Of a DNA stretch of 8,171 nt, positions 6,101-8,171 are shown one piece after another. The position numbers and the translations under genes were made by a program. Each line of letters opens with the position of its first letter. Positions within the stretch are counted from its first letter, which is position 1. Under the pieces are notes generated by a model. It searched no databases. It was not told where the DNA came from and saw nothing but the letters and a program-made list of their open reading frames with translations. Source of the DNA: Methanolinea sp. (GTDB taxonomy: Archaea > Halobacteriota > Methanomicrobia > Methanomicrobiales > Methanospirillaceae). The stretch is taken from NCBI GenBank assembly GCA_013331225.1, contig DUGV01000182.1, positions 239 through 8,409 of the forward strand, written 5' to 3'.

Positions 6101-6115
6101 TAAAACGAGATTTAC
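6101..6115. repeat. Direct repeat, copy 2 (of 2)
   Basis: TAAAACGAGATTTAC, the partner of the copy at 6071-6085. The shared part is TAAAACGA and TTTAC. It lies about 100 bases upstream of the preferred start of the PAPS-reductase-like gene, so it may control that gene, the mbh operon, or both. Confidence 0.5.
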
Positions 6116-6177
6116 ACGCCCTGTGCGGTGGTCCATCGAACTTTTGGTCAGGCAGAAGAGGAAGGCAGCTACCTGTG

Positions 6178-6195
6178 GATATTTATGGAAATATC
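6178..6195 (+). promoter_or_regulatory. Probable TATA element inside an 18-bp inverted repeat
   Basis: GATATTT (6178-6184) and AAATATC (6189-6195) are perfect 7-base arms around ATGG. The left half with its spacer (ATATTTATG) resembles an archaeal TATA box, and a start about 25 bases further on falls near 6205-6213, almost at the ATG at 6213. That would make a leaderless or nearly leaderless mRNA, which fits the lack of any Shine-Dalgarno sequence before this ATG. The symmetry may also mark a repressor site over the TATA box. Confidence 0.45.
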
Positions 6196-6212
6196 TGCAA
6201 AAAGTACCCCCA

Positions 6213-7622
6213 ATGCGCTCGCCATCACTTCGCCGGAGGATGCTCTGGTGGTGCGATTCCTGCCACACCCCTGTCCTGGCCAATGTCTGCTCCCGCTGCA
6301 GCACCCGCGCCCGCGAGGTCATGATCACCCCGCCTGCCGATGCGAGGCCTGCGTTTCCTTCCGATATTTCCCACGTGAACAGGGTATACTCGGAGCATTT
6401 CGGTGTTCCACTCATTCCCCCCGGGCACATTGTGCTGCTGAACAAGGTGCCTGACCCGGATCGAATGGAAGAGATCATCGTGGGAGGGGGCGTGGTCGGG
6501 TCGATCAAGTATCTCCCTGGGGAGTCAAGGTGGGAAGCCATCCCCCGTCCACAGGCATCCGTCTTCATGACACCGCGTCGGAAGTTCGTGGTCGTCGACA
6601 ACGGCGCGGTCCCGTCCATACAGCAGGAGGGGGCAAGCGTCCTTGCACCAGGACTCGTCGAGATCGAACCATCCGTCTCCCGCGGAGACGAAGTCTTTGT
6701 CCTTGACGAGGAGAGAGCCGTTGTAGCCGTCGGGCGTGCAAAGGTGGATGCAAAGGAGGCCGGGAACATGGAGAGGGGTGCAATTGTCCGGACAAGGCGG
6801 AACTTCCCTTCGAACTGCACAAGGGGGGAGGCGACGTGGGAGGATGCAGTCGAGGCATCTGCCGGGGTACTGGAAGAACAGGAGGCAGAAGCGATCTCGT
6901 TTATCCGGGATGTCGCCGCGAGGAATCCTCTCCCGGTGAATGTCTCGTACTCGGGTGGAAAGGACAGCCTCGCAACCCTCCTTCTCGTGAATAAAGCGCT
7001 TGGCAAAGTACCCATGCTCTTTGCAGACACGGGGCTTGAATTCCCGGAAACCTGCCGCAATGTTGAGGAAGTCTCCCGCGAATTTGGGAACCCGGTCGTG
7101 CGGGCACGCGGCGAAGAAGCCTTCTGGAAGGCGTTCCAAGTGCACGGGCCTCCCGCGGTCGACTTCAGGTGGTGCTGCCGCACCGCAAAGCTGAACCCGG
7201 TTGAGAAGGTGATCAGGGAGCACTGGGGTGAATGCCTCTCATTCATCGGGCAGAGGAAATACGAGTCGTTCAGGCGGATGGCAAGCGGGAGGGTTTGGAG
7301 AAACCCGCACCTCAAAAGCCAGCTCTCTGCAGCTCCCATCCATCATTGGACGGCACTGCAGGTCTGGCTGTACCTGTTCAGGGAGAACGCGCCCTATAAC
7401 CCGCTTTACGAGTCCGGGCTTGACCGGGTCGGGTGCTTCATGTGCCCATCCAGCGATGTGGCCGTACTCCGGCAGATCGAAGAGAGCCACCCCCTGCTCT
7501 GGCAACGGTGGAGCTCCCGCCTTGAAGAGTGGCAGAAAGAAAAAGGTCTCCCCGACTCGTGGAGAGGAGAGGCCCGGTGGAGGATGAAGGGGGTGCCCGT
7601 TGAAGAAGATAATAATTGTTGA
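6213..7622 (+). CDS. PAPS reductase-family protein with zinc ribbon and PUA domain
   Basis: 469-residue protein of unproven function, of a kind found in archaea and often annotated phosphoadenosine phosphosulfate reductase. Domains in order: a zinc ribbon (C14, C17, C26, C29 in CDSC...CSRC); a linker domain to about residue 120; a PUA domain, about 123-195 (VVVDNGAVPSIQ, ASVLAPGLVEI, GDEVFVLD, VAVGRAKV); then a PAPS-reductase-type PP-loop ATP/nucleotide-binding domain with SYSGGKDS at 245-252 and FADTGLEFPET at 270-280. C321-C322 and C408/C411 (GCFMCPSS) match the CC...CxxC [4Fe-4S] pattern of APS reductases in order and spacing. The ECGLH tail with the catalytic Cys of true reductases is absent; the protein ends in a lone Cys469. 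The PUA domain suggests RNA binding, so sulfur or other modification of RNA is a fair inference. Start: ATG 6213 is preferred (no Shine-Dalgarno, TATA-like element at the right distance). GTG 6123 and ATG 6240 are alternatives. It overlaps hisH by 23 bases. Confidence 0.85.
   Translation: MRSPSLRRRMLWWCDSCHTPVLANVCSRCSTRAREVMITPPADARPAFPSDISHVNRVYSEHFGVPLIPPGHIVLLNKVPDPDRMEEIIVGGGVVGSIKYLPGESRWEAIPRPQASVFMTPRRKFVVVDNGAVPSIQQEGASVLAPGLVEIEPSVSRGDEVFVLDEERAVVAVGRAKVDAKEAGNMERGAIVRTRRNFPSNCTRGEATWEDAVEASAGVLEEQEAEAISFIRDVAARNPLPVNVSYSGGKDSLATLLLVNKALGKVPMLFADTGLEFPETCRNVEEVSREFGNPVVRARGEEAFWKAFQVHGPPAVDFRWCCRTAKLNPVEKVIREHWGECLSFIGQRKYESFRRMASGRVWRNPHLKSQLSAAPIHHWTALQVWLYLFRENAPYNPLYESGLDRVGCFMCPSSDVAVLRQIEESHPLLWQRWSSRLEEWQKEKGLPDSWRGEARWRMKGVPVEEDNNC
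7587..7595 (+). promoter_or_regulatory. Ribosome binding site of hisH
   Basis: AAGGGGGTG lies 4 bases before the TTG at 7600, inside the end of the upstream gene. It supports this unusual start codon; no other start is possible because an in-frame TGA is at 7585-7587. Confidence 0.55.
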
Positions 7623-8171
7623 TTACGGCCTTGGCAACCTGCGGTCTGTGAGGAGAGGAATCGAGAAGTCCGGGGGTGTGCCGGTCATCTCGACTGATAT
7701 CCATGAGATCTCGTCTGCAGAGGGGATCGTGCTGCCGGGTGTGGGTGCGTTCCGGGACGGGATGCAGCAACTTGGGGATCTTCAGGAAGTCCTCGTGGAT
7801 ATCTCCCACTCTGTTCCCGTGCTTGGTATCTGCCTTGGCATGCAGATGCTGATGGAATGGAGCGAGGAACATGGGGTCCACCGGGGCCTGGGGCTGGTTC
7901 CTGGCGTTGTGCGGAGGTTCCCCAGGAGAGAAGGCTATAAGATCCCGCACATGGGCTGGAACACGCTCTCTCTCACTGCCCCCGAAAACCCGCTCTTTGA
8001 GGGGATACAGTCCGGAGAATTCATGTATTTTGTCCATTCCTATTATGCAGATACGCAGGCCGTGTACACCATGGCAGCGACTGAGTATGTCTGCCCCTTC
8101 TCGTCAGTTATCTGGAACCGGGACCGGGTCTTTGGGGTCCAGTTCCACCCCGAGAAGAGCGGCGCGGTCGG
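7600..8171 (+). CDS. hisH: Imidazole glycerol phosphate synthase, glutamine amidotransferase subunit HisH (C-terminus cut by window edge)
   Basis: HisH hydrolyses glutamine and passes ammonia to HisF, which makes imidazole glycerol phosphate and AICAR in histidine biosynthesis, in the cytoplasm. The first 190 residues are present, so only about 10-15 residues should be missing. Seen: IIIVDYGLGNLRSV at the N-terminus, the oxyanion strand LPGVGAF (45-51), the nucleophile C78 in LGICLGMQML, HMGWN, FVHSYYA, and H183 and E185 of the triad in GVQFHPEKSG. All catalytic residues are intact. The only possible start is TTG at 7600, with AAGGGGGTG upstream; it overlaps the previous gene by 23 bases in another frame, so the two are probably co-transcribed and translationally coupled. 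No other his gene is visible in the window. Confidence 0.95.
   Translation, partial: MKKIIIVDYGLGNLRSVRRGIEKSGGVPVISTDIHEISSAEGIVLPGVGAFRDGMQQLGDLQEVLVDISHSVPVLGICLGMQMLMEWSEEHGVHRGLGLVPGVVRRFPRREGYKIPHMGWNTLSLTAPENPLFEGIQSGEFMYFVHSYYADTQAVYTMAATEYVCPFSSVIWNRDRVFGVQFHPEKSGAV

Larger units (their letters stand above)
5882..6212. other. Divergent intergenic control region
   Basis: 331 bases lie between the mbh operon (leftward) and the PAPS-reductase-like gene (rightward). The stretch is much richer in A and T than its surroundings, mainly between about 5950 and 6115, and I see no convincing gene in it. The part from about 6116 to 6178 is more GC-rich and stays open in the frame of the downstream gene, but the encoded residues resemble no family I know. 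The region holds the palindromes, direct repeats and TATA-like elements listed separately. It probably contains the promoters of both transcription units. Confidence 0.8.

Noticed and set aside
6121..6180. GC-richer block in the intergenic region as a possible tRNA or small RNA
   Set aside because: I could not fold a tRNA cloverleaf, and there is no T-loop-like GGTTCGA element or clear terminator. Composition alone is not enough.
6123..6212. N-terminal extension of the PAPS-reductase-like protein from a GTG at 6123
   Set aside because: The 30 extra residues match no known domain and no Shine-Dalgarno precedes the GTG. The zinc ribbon near the N-terminus and the TATA-like spacing favour 6213. 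A TATA-like TTTATTGG near 6090-6097 keeps the longer form possible.
6035..7339. 434-codon open frame on the minus strand opposite the PAPS-reductase-like gene
   Set aside because: Its translation is rich in Ser, Thr and Arg with no recognisable motif. The plus strand encodes clear zinc-ribbon, PUA and PP-loop motifs, so this is an antisense shadow of GC-rich coding sequence.
1..8171. CRISPR array, insertion sequence or prophage genes
   Set aside because: No regularly spaced repeats, transposase motifs, terminal inverted repeats or phage proteins are visible; nearly all bases belong to housekeeping-type genes.

Overview
The window looks like a chromosomal stretch of a moderately GC-rich archaeon, most likely a methanogen of the Methanomicrobiales. 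The reasons are a Pyrococcus-type membrane-bound [NiFe] hydrogenase (Mbh) operon, an archaeal zinc-ribbon/PUA/PP-loop protein, tight overlapping genes with strong GGAGG-type ribosome binding sites, and TATA-like rather than bacterial -35/-10 promoter elements. The genus cannot be fixed from these bases alone.

Region 1 (positions 5881 down to 1, minus strand) is one long operon in the order mbhA-B-C-D-E-F-G-H-I-J-K-L. mbhL is cut by the left edge, and mbhM and mbhN would be expected just beyond it. mbhA-C and F-H are homologues of Mrp Na+/H+ antiporter subunits (MrpE, F, G, B, C and D), mbhD and E resemble the C-terminal part of MrpA, mbhI is a small membrane linker, and mbhJ, K and L are the hydrogenase small subunit, a NuoC-like subunit and the large subunit. 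Nine of the eleven junctions are 4-base stop/start overlaps (ATGA or GTGA), so translation is probably coupled. The presence of MbhI and the intact first Ni-binding motif (RICGICGVSH) point to a true hydrogenase, not the related sulfane reductase Mbs/Mbx. The complex would couple H2/ferredoxin redox chemistry to ion movement across the membrane. In hydrogenotrophic methanogens such enzymes are thought to use an ion gradient to drive reduction of ferredoxin by H2.

Region 2 (5882-6212) is an AT-rich divergent control region. It holds TATA-like elements for both directions, a 22-bp near-perfect palindrome (6008-6029), a 15-bp direct repeat spaced by exactly 30 bp (6071-6085 and 6101-6115), an 11-bp palindrome beside a TATA-like element (5950-5960), and an 18-bp inverted repeat over the probable TATA box of the rightward gene (6178-6195).

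Region 3 (6213-8171, plus strand) carries a PAPS-reductase-family protein with an N-terminal zinc ribbon and a PUA domain, followed by hisH (histidine biosynthesis), which starts at a TTG inside the end of the first gene and runs off the right edge. The first of these is the least understood gene here: it keeps the CC...CxxC cysteine pattern of [4Fe-4S] APS reductases but lacks their catalytic C-terminal motif, and its PUA domain suggests an RNA substrate.
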